From: Enterovibrio baiacu | Lineage (GTDB): Bacteria; Pseudomonadota; Gammaproteobacteria; Enterobacterales; Vibrionaceae | Assembly (NCBI RefSeq): GCF_004120195.1 | Contig: NZ_SCHN01000019.1 | Location: 40,081 to 104,080, forward strand | Direction of reading: 5' to 3' | DNA length: 64,000 bases | Shown: positions 9,478 to 18,453 of the stretch, piece by piece | How the letters are laid out: every line of letters starts with the position of its first letter | Numbering within the stretch: position 1 is the first letter of the stretch | Made by a program: the position numbers and the translations under genes | Notes under the pieces: model-generated | What the model was told of the DNA's origin: nothing | Seen by the model: only the letters and a program-made list of their open reading frames with translations | Databases searched by the model: none

Positions 9478-10108
9478 AACTGTCTTAGCTAACCGGAAAA
9501 TGATGGATAGGTAAGGATGCCATGACTAGAGAAATCTGTTAACCCACGATTGAGAGATAGTTACCCAAACATCCAGAAGTTGCAGGATTCGGCGTGCTTT
9601 ATGAAGAAAGGTAAGCTGAAAATGGCTTTTACCCTCCCAACATGAAGATGCTCACATTCAGGTTGATGAGGCATAAGTGGTCGGCAGACTTGAGATAAAT
9701 GTTGGAAGTTCACACCGTAGGCCGAAAAAGACGATCATTTAAAACCCTACACAGAGTTATACAACACATGCCGTTCTGTGGATAAGTTTGTTGGTATTTA
9801 TTTTTAACGTGTTAGATCGCTTGTGTGTATTTTGAAAATACTGAAATTAATTCCTTATATTATAAACAGTTAACATCAACACTTTGATCGTGATCAGGAT
9901 CGTGATCAGATCATCGACTGTGGAAAAAGAAATTATTCTCCTCTCAATTCGACGAAAAACCAAATTTTCGACCTGAAATGAAAGGATGTGATCCCGTTGC
10001 ATTCAAATACACATCGCTTTGCTCATAATCTGTACTTCTTTTGACGATTAGATAGGCATCATTCTGTTGCTGCTCTTTTCGACGTTTCACTGATGCGAGG
10101 TGCTAAGA
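9478..10108. other. intergenic region upstream of polA with DnaA-box-like and GATC cluster
   Basis: 630 bases between the divergent polA and elbB starts with no convincing gene. It contains a perfect TTATCCACAG DnaA box on the minus strand (9776-9785), a one-mismatch copy at 9919-9928, a weaker TTATACAAC at 9757-9765, an A/T-rich core (about 9787-9880), and five GATC sites within 27 bases at 9886-9912. The promoters of polA and elbB must also lie here. Confidence 0.6.
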
Positions 10109-10759
10109 ATGAAAAATATTGCCGTGATTTTATCTGGGTGTGGTGTCTTTGATGGCACAGAAATTCATGAAGCAGTGCTATCACTTCTCGCAATAGAGCA
10201 AGCCGGCGCAACATGGCATTGTTTCGCACCAGACATAGAAAAACGCCACGTGCTCAATCATCAAACTGGCGAAGAAAGCGGCGCACCACGAAATGTGTTG
10301 GAAGAATCTGCACGCATCGCGCGCGGCGACGTTCGCCCTCTTTCTACACTGGATGCCCGAGAGTTCGATGCCTTGTTGCTGCCGGGCGGTTTTGGTGTGG
10401 CGAAGAACTTGTGCGATTTCGCCATCAATGGCACCGCAATGACAGTGCAAGAAGATGTATTGGTCGTGTGTAAAGCATTTGCCGATGCTGAGAAACCCGC
10501 AGGCTACCTTTGTATTGCTCCCATACTGATCCCTGCGATCTATGGGCCTGGTGCAAAAGGCACTATCGGCAATGATCCCGAAACAGCTGCAGCATTCAAT
10601 GCCATGGGCGGTGAGCACATCAAATGCCCTGTCGATGACTTCGTGTTAGATCAAAGCCGACGTATTCTTTCCACCCCTGCATATATGTTGGCAGGCAGTG
10701 TCAGTGAAGCGGCGTCAGGCATTAACAAGTTGGTCGCGAAATTGGTGGAATTGGGATAA
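10109..10759 (+). CDS. elbB: isoprenoid biosynthesis glyoxalase ElbB
   Basis: 216 residues in the DJ-1/PfpI superfamily, beginning MKNIAVILSGCGVFDGTEIHEAV. The nucleophile-elbow cysteine is in LCIAPILI, and an acidic residue near the N-terminus (DGTEIHE) fits the family's Glu/Cys pair. ElbB has glyoxalase activity in vitro and is linked to isoprenoid yield; its physiological role is unsettled. I chose ATG 10109 because GAGGTG lies 7 bases upstream; the Met three codons earlier lacks a site. The gene is convergent with ryhB, whose terminator lies 35 bases after the stop. Confidence 0.93.
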   Translation: MKNIAVILSGCGVFDGTEIHEAVLSLLAIEQAGATWHCFAPDIEKRHVLNHQTGEESGAPRNVLEESARIARGDVRPLSTLDAREFDALLLPGGFGVAKNLCDFAINGTAMTVQEDVLVVCKAFADAEKPAGYLCIAPILIPAIYGPGAKGTIGNDPETAAAFNAMGGEHIKCPVDDFVLDQSRRILSTPAYMLAGSVSEAASGINKLVAKLVELG

Positions 10760-10793
10760 CGAGGGAAAACTGCGAGGTAGGGAAGCCAGAAAG

Positions 10794-10932
10794 AAAAAAG
10801 CGACGCCGGAAGGGGCGTCGCCTGCATCAGGGTAAACTGCTAGAAAAGGCGCAGTCTAATGCAAATACATATACTGGAAGCAATGTGAGCAATGTCGTGT
10901 GCCCCTCAGCGAAGATATCGCGTTTCGCCTTA
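10794..10932 (-). ncRNA. ryhB: RyhB iron-responsive small RNA
   Basis: The minus strand contains CACGACATTGCTCACATT continuing as GCTTCCAGTAT. This matches the conserved RyhB core I know from E. coli and vibrios (about 10868-10898). It ends in GCGACGCC-stem-GGCGTCGC with six T residues (10794-10822). A Fur box sits just upstream. RyhB acts with Hfq to repress non-essential iron-using proteins when iron is scarce. The 5' end is estimated from the promoter position, giving about 139 nt, longer than the 90-nt E. coli RNA. V. cholerae ryhB is near polA too. Confidence 0.95.
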
Positions 10933-10938
10933 GGACGA

Positions 10939-10966
10939 GATAATAATAACCATTCTCATTATCATC
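10939..10966 (-). promoter_or_regulatory. Fur box and promoter of ryhB
   Basis: GATAATGAGAATGGTTATTA on the minus strand matches the Fur consensus of repeated NATWAT hexamers. It overlaps the expected -35/-10 region of ryhB, so Fur-Fe2+ should block transcription when iron is plentiful. Confidence 0.9.
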
Positions 10967-11000
10967 TGACAACCCATTTCGTTCAGTTTTTCTTCACTCT

Positions 11001-11438
11001 TTAACTAGATGTGATCTTTTTCACAAAATGAAGGCGATATTGCGCCAGTTCATCTTTCTTTTCTAAATGCTCAATGTGGTAGTGGTTGTTCAGCAGCAAG
11101 CACAGCATGCCCGCATAGCAGTTGCGAGATTTAACACGAATGGTTTGGTAGCCATGGCTCGCCACCCAGCGCTCCTGCGCGTGCAGTAAGCCTTGTGCAA
11201 TGCCGCGACGACGCCCCTTCTTCGTCACGCCTCCGATCCAGCTATAGAAACAATCGTCATCCAGTTGATAGCCAATTTTAACGCCAACCACTTCGCCATC
11301 ATCATCGGCCACCAGCACGAGGCATGCTTTGTCGCCAATGCGTCGTTTCAGTGAGGCTAACGTTTCAACACGCGCGAACTCTTCAATTCTCCCGAGCACA
11401 TCTACGGCTTCTTCTAGCGTGCCTTCTCGAATAATCAT
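11001..11438 (-). CDS. GNAT family N-acetyltransferase
   Basis: 145 residues with the GNAT fold: a beta-strand pair with VLVADDDGEVVGVKIGY, then the acetyl-CoA-binding segment GRRRGIAQGLLHAQE (about 76-90; motif A Q/RxxGxG/A). The substrate is unknown. AAGGATT lies about 7 bases before the ATG. It is monocistronic, between yhhQ upstream and the ryhB promoter downstream. Confidence 0.85.
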   Translation of the reverse strand: MIIREGTLEEAVDVLGRIEEFARVETLASLKRRIGDKACLVLVADDDGEVVGVKIGYQLDDDCFYSWIGGVTKKGRRRGIAQGLLHAQERWVASHGYQTIRVKSRNCYAGMLCLLLNNHYHIEHLEKKDELAQYRLHFVKKITSS

Positions 11439-11540
11439 GGTAAAAATCCTTATGCAGACCGTTTAGCGAGTATAGTAATTCCGACGTTGCACGATTTGTT
11501 TCGGAGCAACAAAGCCCATCATTTCGATTCAAGTGGCATA

Positions 11541-11566
11541 AAAAAAGCCGATCTCTCGACCGGCTC
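11541..11566 (-). terminator. terminator of yhhQ
   Basis: AGCCG(A)TC-TCTC-GA(C)CGGCT with a T run on the minus strand, about 28 bases after the yhhQ stop. Confidence 0.8.
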
Positions 11567-11593
11567 CTCTTCCCTCAAAACTGTGTGTTTGCG

Positions 11594-12274
11594 TTAGACG
11601 CGGCTTGAGCTCGGCTGCTCAATAGCAACGTTCGTATCCACCTTGGTGATACGACTGACCACATAGTTCAGCAGCACACCGTACATAGGCACAAACAATC
11701 CAAGACTGATCACCAGCTTGAATGCGTAATCCACCAGTGCGATTTCCTTCCAGTTTTCCGCCATAAAGGCATCAGGGCTGTTGTAAAACGCAATCGCAAA
11801 GAACGCCAAGGTATCAATCGCATTACCAAACAGCGTTGAGCAGCTAGGGGCTACCCACCATTGTTTGGTTTGACGCAGACGATTGAACACGTGGATGTCG
11901 AGGATTTGACCCAGCATGTACGCCATGAAACTTGCGGCGGCAATACGGGCTACAAACAGATTAAACTCCGTCAGATGTGCGAGACCTTGATACTGTCCTT
12001 GATAGAACAGCACGGATAACACATAAGAAATCAGCAGTGACGGCACCATGACACTGAAGATGATCCGACGCGCCATGCCTGCACCATAGATACGTACCGT
12101 TAGATCTGTTGCCAGAAAAATAAACGGAAAGGTAAATGCGCCCCACGTCGTGTGGAAACCAAAAATGGTGAAGGGCAGCTGAACCAAATAGTTGCTAGAT
12201 GCAATGATGACGAGGTGGAAAACCACCAAGTATGAAAGGGCTTTGCGCTGTTGCGCGGGCGTAAAAGTGCTCAT
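11594..12274 (-). CDS. yhhQ: queuosine precursor transporter YhhQ
   Basis: 226 residues from MSTFTPAQQRKALSYL, a start that aligns with the E. coli protein; an upstream Met would add six residues. There are six or so hydrophobic segments and strong YhhQ signatures: SSNYLVQLPF, FHTTWGAFTFPFIFLATDLT, IADIH-like ILDIHVFNRLRQ, and PDAFMAENW. The protein imports queuine-pathway precursors (preQ0/preQ1) across the inner membrane for tRNA modification. I looked for a preQ1 riboswitch in the 5' region and saw none I would defend. Confidence 0.95.
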   Translation of the reverse strand: MSTFTPAQQRKALSYLVVFHLVIIASSNYLVQLPFTIFGFHTTWGAFTFPFIFLATDLTVRIYGAGMARRIIFSVMVPSLLISYVLSVLFYQGQYQGLAHLTEFNLFVARIAAASFMAYMLGQILDIHVFNRLRQTKQWWVAPSCSTLFGNAIDTLAFFAIAFYNSPDAFMAENWKEIALVDYAFKLVISLGLFVPMYGVLLNYVVSRITKVDTNVAIEQPSSSRV

Positions 12275-12449
12275 TGTGAACCTTTTTGTCATTGGGGGCG
12301 AGGGAACCCAAATTAACTACAAATGCTAAGCCTCTGGACTTAACACCTTATTTTTCACTGATTCGCGAACCAAATTGGCGCGCTCATTCTTAACGAACGG
12401 ATCAGAAGGTGGCGAATTATACAGCAAATCTTTCGATTGCCAACTGCCT

Positions 12450-12788
12450 TCAGGAGGTTGAGGTTTGGAGCTGGTTAACGAGCCAGTTATTCAAGAACGT
12501 GAGTTCGTCATCGCCGTCAGCGCCAAGGCGCTCTAGCCACAAACTTGCGCTGTAATGCTCGGCTTTTAACATGAACTGCACGCCCTCAAAATCGACCAGC
12601 CAGCTCATCAAATCCGCATCCATTTGCTTTTCAATGATGGCAGCATCAATCAATTGGCAAAACGCGGCGGCATAACCGTCTGCATTGTCGAAATCCAGAT
12701 CATCAATGGCCAACACAAAACGCCCTTCTTCGATATCAAAGAGCGCTATGTTCGCGTGTGTCAGTATGCGGTTATCCGTAGCTGGCAT
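12450..12788 (-). CDS. DUF3630-like protein downstream of recQ
   Basis: 112 residues from ATG 12788, overlapping the 3' end of recQ by 17 bases; the longer frame would need a TTG start inside recQ. The product is acidic and soluble (DIEEGRFVLAIDDLDFDN, WLVDFEGVQFMLKAEHYSASLWLERL). I associate this sequence and its position after recQ with the DUF3630 family of marine gammaproteobacteria. The function is unknown, and translational coupling to recQ is likely. Confidence 0.7.
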   Translation of the reverse strand: MPATDNRILTHANIALFDIEEGRFVLAIDDLDFDNADGYAAAFCQLIDAAIIEKQMDADLMSWLVDFEGVQFMLKAEHYSASLWLERLGADGDDELTFLNNWLVNQLQTSTS

Positions 12789-14622
12789 CGTTTGAATCCA
12801 TGGTGATGTGATCTTCAATCACGTCTAAAAAGACATTGCCGTATTTTTCGAGCTTACGTTGGCCTACCCCGTTCACTGCGAGCAGTTCACCTTGCGAAGT
12901 TGGGATCATCTCCGCCATCTCAATCAAGGTGGCATCGTTAAACACCACGTAAGGCGGGACGTCTTCTTCATCGGCAATGGCTTTGCGCAGCTTGCGCAGT
13001 TTCGCGAAGAGTTTTTTATCGTAATTACGCTTACCAAGCTTGTCGGCTTTGCTGCGCGGCGACAACCCCAAACGCGGCACGGCCAGTTCCAGCGCGATTT
13101 CACCGCGTAATAATGGACGCGCTTCTTCGGTCAATTGCAGCACAGAGCTTCGAGCAATGTTCTGCACCAAATACCCGCGGTGGATCAACTGACGGTAAAT
13201 ACTGACCCAATACTCATGGCTATTATCCTTGCCCAGTCCATAGGTGCTGAGCTTTTCATGGGCATGATCTTTGATGCGTTGGTTTTGCATGCCACGAAGC
13301 ACTTCCACCACGTAGCCCACACCAAAGCTTTGGTTCACGCGATACACACAAGACAACGCTTTTTGCGCCTGCTCAGTGCCATCAAACAAGGTGGGTGGGT
13401 CTAGGCAAATGTCGCAGTTGCCGCACGGCTTCTCGCGGTATTCACCGAAGTAGTTCAGTAGCACCAAACGACGACATGTTAGGGCTTCTGCAAAAGCCCC
13501 CATGGCATTCAGCTTGTGGCTTTCCACTTGCTTTTGCGGGCCCTCTGGCTTTTCTTGCAAGCAGCGATGCAGCCAACCAATGTCTGACGGGTCATAGAAC
13601 ATCACCGCTTCTGCGGGCAAACCATCGCGCCCCGCACGGCCCGTTTCCTGATAGTAGGATTCGATGTTTCTCGGAATATCGTAATGCACCACAAAGCGCA
13701 CGTTGGGTTTGTTGATCCCCATGCCGAATGCCACGGTGGCCACCACGATTTGAATGTCATCGCGTTGGAAGGCATCTTGCACAAATCCACGTTGCTCATT
13801 ACTCATGCCGGCGTGATAACCCGCCGCACGGATATTTTGGTCGCACAATTTTTCCGCGACCTGCTCAACACGCTTTCGGCTGTTGCAATAAATAATGCCG
13901 CTTTGACCAGACTGAGTGGTCAAAAATTGGGTGAGTTGCGCGAGGGGTTTGTGCTTTTCAAGCAAGGTGTAGCGAATGTTAGGCCTGTCGAAGCTGCCGA
14001 GGTAAATGTTAGGGGCGTTCAACGCCAAACGCTGGCAAATGTCTTGACGCGTGGTGTCATCAGCCGTGGCCGTCAGCGCCATCACAGGCACATCAACAAA
14101 GTGCTGTTTCAGCATGCCAAGTTGCGCATACTCTGGGCGGAAGTCGTGCCCCCACTGTGACACACAGTGCGCTTCATCGACAGCAATCAACCCTACTTGA
14201 GCCGATTGCAGACGTTCGATGAAATCTCGCATCAGCACACGTTCAGGCGACACATACAAAAGCTTTAAATTGCCTTCTCGTAGCGCTCGCCAGGTTTCGC
14301 TTTGTTCGTCTGGCGTCATCGAAGAGTTCAAGCACGCCGCCTGCACACCGTTGGCGAGCAGTTGGTCGACCTGATCTTTCATTAAAGAAATGAGCGGGGA
14401 AATGACAATCGTGATGCCATCACGCACCAAGGCAGGAATTTGGTAGCACAGGCTCTTACCGCCACCCGTGGGCATAATGACCAAACAATCTTGACCTGCA
14501 ATCACAGCATCAATGATTTCTTTCTGACCGTCGCGATAGCTGTGGTAGCCGAATACCTTCTGAAGAACAGAGTGATCGTGAGCGATTTCCGACGTTAACG
14601 CGGTCGAATCAGTAGGGGTCAT
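12772..14622 (-). CDS. recQ: ATP-dependent DNA helicase RecQ
   Basis: 616 residues. The SF2 helicase core has Walker A MPTGGGKSLCYQ, DEAH box AVDEAHCVSQWGHDFRPEY, and motif VI QETGRAGRDG. It is followed by the RecQ zinc-binding domain (CRRLVLLNYFGE...CGNCDIC), a winged helix, and a C-terminal HRDC domain (about 535-605). It unwinds recombination intermediates and acts at stalled forks. ATG 14622 has GAGAGG about 6 bases upstream; an in-frame ATG 30 bases earlier lacks a ribosome-binding site. Confidence 0.97.
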   Translation of the reverse strand: MTPTDSTALTSEIAHDHSVLQKVFGYHSYRDGQKEIIDAVIAGQDCLVIMPTGGGKSLCYQIPALVRDGITIVISPLISLMKDQVDQLLANGVQAACLNSSMTPDEQSETWRALREGNLKLLYVSPERVLMRDFIERLQSAQVGLIAVDEAHCVSQWGHDFRPEYAQLGMLKQHFVDVPVMALTATADDTTRQDICQRLALNAPNIYLGSFDRPNIRYTLLEKHKPLAQLTQFLTTQSGQSGIIYCNSRKRVEQVAEKLCDQNIRAAGYHAGMSNEQRGFVQDAFQRDDIQIVVATVAFGMGINKPNVRFVVHYDIPRNIESYYQETGRAGRDGLPAEAVMFYDPSDIGWLHRCLQEKPEGPQKQVESHKLNAMGAFAEALTCRRLVLLNYFGEYREKPCGNCDICLDPPTLFDGTEQAQKALSCVYRVNQSFGVGYVVEVLRGMQNQRIKDHAHEKLSTYGLGKDNSHEYWVSIYRQLIHRGYLVQNIARSSVLQLTEEARPLLRGEIALELAVPRLGLSPRSKADKLGKRNYDKKLFAKLRKLRKAIADEEDVPPYVVFNDATLIEMAEMIPTSQGELLAVNGVGQRKLEKYGNVFLDVIEDHITMDSNDASYG

Positions 14623-14946
14623 AGCGCCTCTCTTCGAAGAATTGGCGCTCATTCTAAACGTACCACGGCAATGTTGAAAGCGATGCTGGCGTTGTACAAA
14701 ATTTTCTCACCAATTTGTCACTCGAAGGGTGTGATTAAACTCTCATCATCCATATACTGACCAAAGCAGCAAAACAATTTGCATTCAATGCCATTGCTCA
14801 GCCGTTCGGCAGTGACAATGCCACTTCATCCTTATATTTCGCTGCTTACTTCGCCACTTGGCGACATTTATTCTTTGAACCGCCCTTCCAGTTGCCGCAT
14901 AGGCTGTCGCTTTACCCATGGAAGGAAAACAACACGAGATAACGCA

Positions 14947-15858
14947 GTGAATGATGCGCAACAAACTCGCCGTGGCGTTTTGCTCGCCCTTGGCGCGTAT
15001 ACCATGTGGGGCGTCGCCCCCATTTACTTTAAATCGCTGACCGACGTTCCTCCACTTGAAGTGCTCATGCACCGTGTGCTTTGGTCGTTTTTCTTTTTAG
15101 CTGTCATTGTCTATATGAGCAGCGGCATGGCACGTGTTCGTCTGCTATTTAAAGACAAGAAGCGCATGGCATTGCTTGCGATCACCGCCATCGTGATTGC
15201 CAGTAACTGGCTGATATTTATCTGGGCCGTTGGCAGTAACCGCATGCTCGACGCCAGTTTAGGGTATTACATCAACCCACTGTTGAATGTGGTGCTTGGC
15301 ATGGTGTTTCTCGGCGAACGTTTTCGAAAACTGCAATGGCTTGCTGTTGCACTTGCCACTGCAGGCGTGGGCATTCAGTTAGTCACCTTTGGCTCGCTGC
15401 CTTGGGTCGCGTTAGTGCTTGCGAGTAGCTTCGGCGTTTACGGGTTACTGCGTAAAAAAATCAATGTCGATGCGGCGACTGGCCTTTTCATCGAAACCTT
15501 GGTGCTATTGCCCGCATCTATTATTTACCTGTTTTTCATCGCAGAGAGCACGACCTCAAACTTGCTCGATAACAGCATTGGCATGAACTTATTACTGATC
15601 GCAGCGGGTGTTGTCACGACGCTGCCCCTGCTTTGTTTTAACGGCGCTGCCACTAAATTACGTTTATCGACCTTAGGTTTTTTCCAATACATCGGCCCAA
15701 GCATCATGTTCTTGCTGGCGATTGGTTTGTACAACGAACCGTTTACCGCAGACAAAGCGACGACCTTCACCTTCATTTGGACAGCACTGGTGGTCTTTAC
15801 GTTTGATGCGGTGAAGCAGCAGCGAAAACAGCGACGCGAAAAGAAAGCGCAGCCTTAA
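14947..15858 (+). CDS. rarD: EamA family transporter RarD
   Basis: 303 residues from a GTG start (VNDAQQTRRGVLLALGAYTMWG). The upstream part of the frame is not membrane-like and has no family similarity. Ten hydrophobic segments in two EamA repeats and the sequence APIYFKSLTDVPPLEVLMHR identify RarD, a drug/metabolite-type exporter whose substrate is unclear (named for chloramphenicol sensitivity in Pseudomonas). It is divergent from recQ, with a terminator after the stop. Confidence 0.88.
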   Translation: MNDAQQTRRGVLLALGAYTMWGVAPIYFKSLTDVPPLEVLMHRVLWSFFFLAVIVYMSSGMARVRLLFKDKKRMALLAITAIVIASNWLIFIWAVGSNRMLDASLGYYINPLLNVVLGMVFLGERFRKLQWLAVALATAGVGIQLVTFGSLPWVALVLASSFGVYGLLRKKINVDAATGLFIETLVLLPASIIYLFFIAESTTSNLLDNSIGMNLLLIAAGVVTTLPLLCFNGAATKLRLSTLGFFQYIGPSIMFLLAIGLYNEPFTADKATTFTFIWTALVVFTFDAVKQQRKQRREKKAQP

Positions 15859-15890
15859 CGCGATATCGCGTTTAATCGCACATCATGTTC

Positions 15891-15920
15891 AAAACGGCAC
15901 GTCATGTGCCGTTTTTCTTT
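15891..15920 (+). terminator. rarD terminator
   Basis: AACGGCAC-GTCAT-GTGCCGTTTTT, a stem followed by T residues, 33 bases after the rarD stop. Confidence 0.88.
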
Positions 15921-16052
15921 CACCACCCTCCGTATCTATCTTTCCGTAACTTCTCAATAAATTTCCCTTTTGCCTCGACTTTCCGACACATCACCTTCGC
16001 GATGGAGAACTATACTGAAAGACCAATCGTTCAGGTGGCAAAAGGAATTCCA

Positions 16053-17825
16053 ATGAAAAAGCTCCCCTCTCTTACTCTCCCCGCACTCTTATTGAGTCTT
16101 GCCTTCGGCGGCGCCGCCAACGCGACCAGCGAAGGGCAAGCAACGGATGCAATTGCCCCCGAACTTGCCACTGGCAGTGTCATGCGTAAAAGCGTGAAAG
16201 GTGAACAATGGATGGTGGCCTCTGCCAACCCTCATGCCAGTAAGGCGGGTGAGCAAATGCTGCTGGCAGGCGGTAACGCCATTGATGCCATGGTCGCGGT
16301 TCAAACTGTTTTAGGGCTGGTAGAGCCACAAAGTTCTGGGATCGGCGGCGGTGCATTACTGGTCTTTTGGGATGAAAAGAAGCAAGCCCTGACGACTTAT
16401 GATGGACGCGAAACCGCGCCATTGGATGCAACACCAACCCTGTTCCTCGATGGCAATGGTCAACCGCTTCAATTTTACGATGCCGTCGTGGGCGGGTTGT
16501 CTGTCGGTACACCGGGCACCATGCGTTTAATGCATGACACCCACGCCAAACTTGGCAACCTTTCTTGGCGTAAAGTGCTCGCGCCAGCGATCGCGCTGGC
16601 GGAAAGCGGCTTTGAAGTGTCTCCCCGCCTTGCCGCCTTGATTGAAGGCGATGCCGACCGACTGCGCCGCTACCCAAGCACGTACCACTATTTCTTTGAT
16701 GACACGGGCAACCCACTCAACGTTGGCGATCGCTTAGTCAACCAAGAGTATGCCAATACGCTGAAATTGGTCGCGGAAGATATCGACAATTTCTATGAAG
16801 GTGAAATCGCGGACGACATCGTTGCCACGGTGCAAAATGCCGCAGGCAACCCTGGTATTTTGAGCAAGAAAGACCTCGCGAATTACCGCGTGGTTGAACG
16901 CAACCCTGTGTGTGCGCCCTATCATCAATACAAAATCTGTGGCATGGGACCGCCGACATCTGGTGGCATTACTGTGGGTCAAATCCTCGGTATTTTAAGC
17001 AACTACCCAATGAAAACCTTGGGGAAAGACAACCCTGAAAGCTGGCGTTTGATTGGCGATGCCTCTCGCCTTGCCTTTGCTGACCGTGGTCGTTACATCG
17101 CAGACAGCGATTTTGTACCTGTGCCTACGGAGGGGTTGTTATCACCTGAATACCTCAAGACTCGCGCTGATCTCATCAGTGGCGATGCCGCATTGGAAAA
17201 TGCCGCTCCAGGCCAACCTGAATTTACACATGCTCGCGTCGCACCTGAGTGGGCCGATGATCAATCGATTGAACTGCCTTCCACCAGCCACTTCTCTATC
17301 GTGGATAAAGAAGGCAACGTTGTGTCGATTACCACAACCATCGAAAACGGGTTTGGCTCGCGTTTGATGACGCGCGGTTTCTTACTCAATAACGAGCTGA
17401 CCGACTTCTCCTTCGCAACCCACAAAAATGGCGTACCGATCGCCAACCGTGTTGAGCCGGGTAAACGTCCACGTTCTTCAATGGCACCGACTATCGTTAT
17501 GCGCGATGGCAAACCCTACATGGCCGTTGGTTCACCAGGCGGTAGCCGTATCATCGGTTATGTAGCGAAAACATTGGTTGCGCATCTAGACTGGGGATTG
17601 GATGTACAATCAGCCATCGACCTCCCGCATTTGGTTAACCGTTTTGGCACCTATGATGTAGAAGCGGGTACAGATGCTGAAAGCTTCAAACCTGCCCTTG
17701 AAGAGATGGGGTTTGAGGTAAATATTCGTGACTTAACCTCTGGTATACACGGTATTGTTATCGATAGTGGCACTTTGGAAGGCGGAGCCGACCCAAGGCG
17801 CGAAGGACTTGTAACGGCGCAGTAG
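16053..17825 (+). CDS. ggt: gamma-glutamyltransferase
   Basis: 590 residues from ATG 16053, preceded by AAGGAA. The frame is open further upstream but crosses the rarD terminator. It has a signal peptide (MKKLPSLTLPALLLSLAFGG...ANA). The large-subunit part holds EPQSSGIGGG. The self-cleavage site and catalytic Thr are in STSHFSIVD (about residue 410). The glycine-rich GSPGGSRII motif lies in the small subunit. The periplasmic enzyme hydrolyses glutathione and other gamma-glutamyl compounds or transfers the group to amino acids. It is monocistronic or read through into the DUF2780 gene. Confidence 0.95.
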   Translation: MKKLPSLTLPALLLSLAFGGAANATSEGQATDAIAPELATGSVMRKSVKGEQWMVASANPHASKAGEQMLLAGGNAIDAMVAVQTVLGLVEPQSSGIGGGALLVFWDEKKQALTTYDGRETAPLDATPTLFLDGNGQPLQFYDAVVGGLSVGTPGTMRLMHDTHAKLGNLSWRKVLAPAIALAESGFEVSPRLAALIEGDADRLRRYPSTYHYFFDDTGNPLNVGDRLVNQEYANTLKLVAEDIDNFYEGEIADDIVATVQNAAGNPGILSKKDLANYRVVERNPVCAPYHQYKICGMGPPTSGGITVGQILGILSNYPMKTLGKDNPESWRLIGDASRLAFADRGRYIADSDFVPVPTEGLLSPEYLKTRADLISGDAALENAAPGQPEFTHARVAPEWADDQSIELPSTSHFSIVDKEGNVVSITTTIENGFGSRLMTRGFLLNNELTDFSFATHKNGVPIANRVEPGKRPRSSMAPTIVMRDGKPYMAVGSPGGSRIIGYVAKTLVAHLDWGLDVQSAIDLPHLVNRFGTYDVEAGTDAESFKPALEEMGFEVNIRDLTSGIHGIVIDSGTLEGGADPRREGLVTAQ

Positions 17826-17855
17826 CCAGATATAACGCCCCTCAGGAGGAGCACA

Positions 17856-18353
17856 ATGTTACGTAAACTAAATGTGATGGCACTTTCAGCCGTATTAACG
17901 ATGGCCGCGTTGCCAGCACATGCACTGAGCCTAGACGGCTTGGTGGGTGAAGCGACAAAAGAAGCAAGCAATCTACTGACCGGTGTAAGCAAAGAAGCGG
18001 CAGACAACCCGCTAACGTCGCAGATTGCTGAAGGCTTGAAAGTGAATGACGAGCAAGCAGCAGGCGGTGCGGGTGCACTTCTTGCGATGGCGTATCAAGA
18101 ACTCGGCACGGACCAAGCAAGCGAACTGACTAAAATGGTTCCAGGCTTGGATTCGCTGACTGGCGCCATCCCTGGCGATCTTGGTAGCATGCTGAACAAC
18201 ATGGAGTCAGTAAACAAAGTCTTTACTGCGTTGGGCCTAGACCCTGCCATGGTGCAAGAATATGCGCCTATGATCCTGAAATTCTTAGGTAACGAAGGCG
18301 CAAGCGAATCTCTGCTTAGCGACCTGTCTAGCCTTTGGGGTCAAGCGGCGTAA
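17856..18353 (+). CDS. DUF2780 family exported protein
   Basis: 165 residues with a signal peptide (MLRKLNVMALSAVLTMAALPAHA, cut near residue 23) and an excellent ribosome-binding site, AGGAGG, 8 bases upstream. The mature part is small, acidic and helical, with the GAGALLAMAYQELG and MVPGLDSLTGAIPG segments I associate with DUF2780 (VcgC/VcgE-type) proteins of vibrios. The function is unknown. It follows ggt by 30 bases and ends at a strong bidirectional terminator, so it may share the ggt transcript. Confidence 0.85.
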   Translation: MLRKLNVMALSAVLTMAALPAHALSLDGLVGEATKEASNLLTGVSKEAADNPLTSQIAEGLKVNDEQAAGGAGALLAMAYQELGTDQASELTKMVPGLDSLTGAIPGDLGSMLNNMESVNKVFTALGLDPAMVQEYAPMILKFLGNEGASESLLSDLSSLWGQAA

Positions 18354-18393
18354 TCGCTTCTGCTCTTTCTGCATCAACGCAGTAAAACGTAAA

Positions 18394-18422
18394 AAAGGGT
18401 GGTCATCATGACCACCCTTTTT
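18394..18422 (+). terminator. bidirectional terminator between DUF2780 gene and uvrD
   Basis: AAAGGGTGGTCATCATGACC continues to a perfect palindromic stem with A and T runs on either side. It serves both convergent genes. Confidence 0.92.
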
Positions 18423-18453
18423 CATTGTCGCTTTTTAGCCATTCAGCCCTTAC

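Noticed and set aside
9757..9928. Calling this the chromosomal origin oriC
   Set aside because: The vibrio chromosome I origin lies near mnmG/mioC, which are absent here. Only the motif cluster is reported.
12275..12449. preQ1 riboswitch upstream of yhhQ
   Set aside because: Function would fit, but I could not find the conserved hairpin and A-rich tail.
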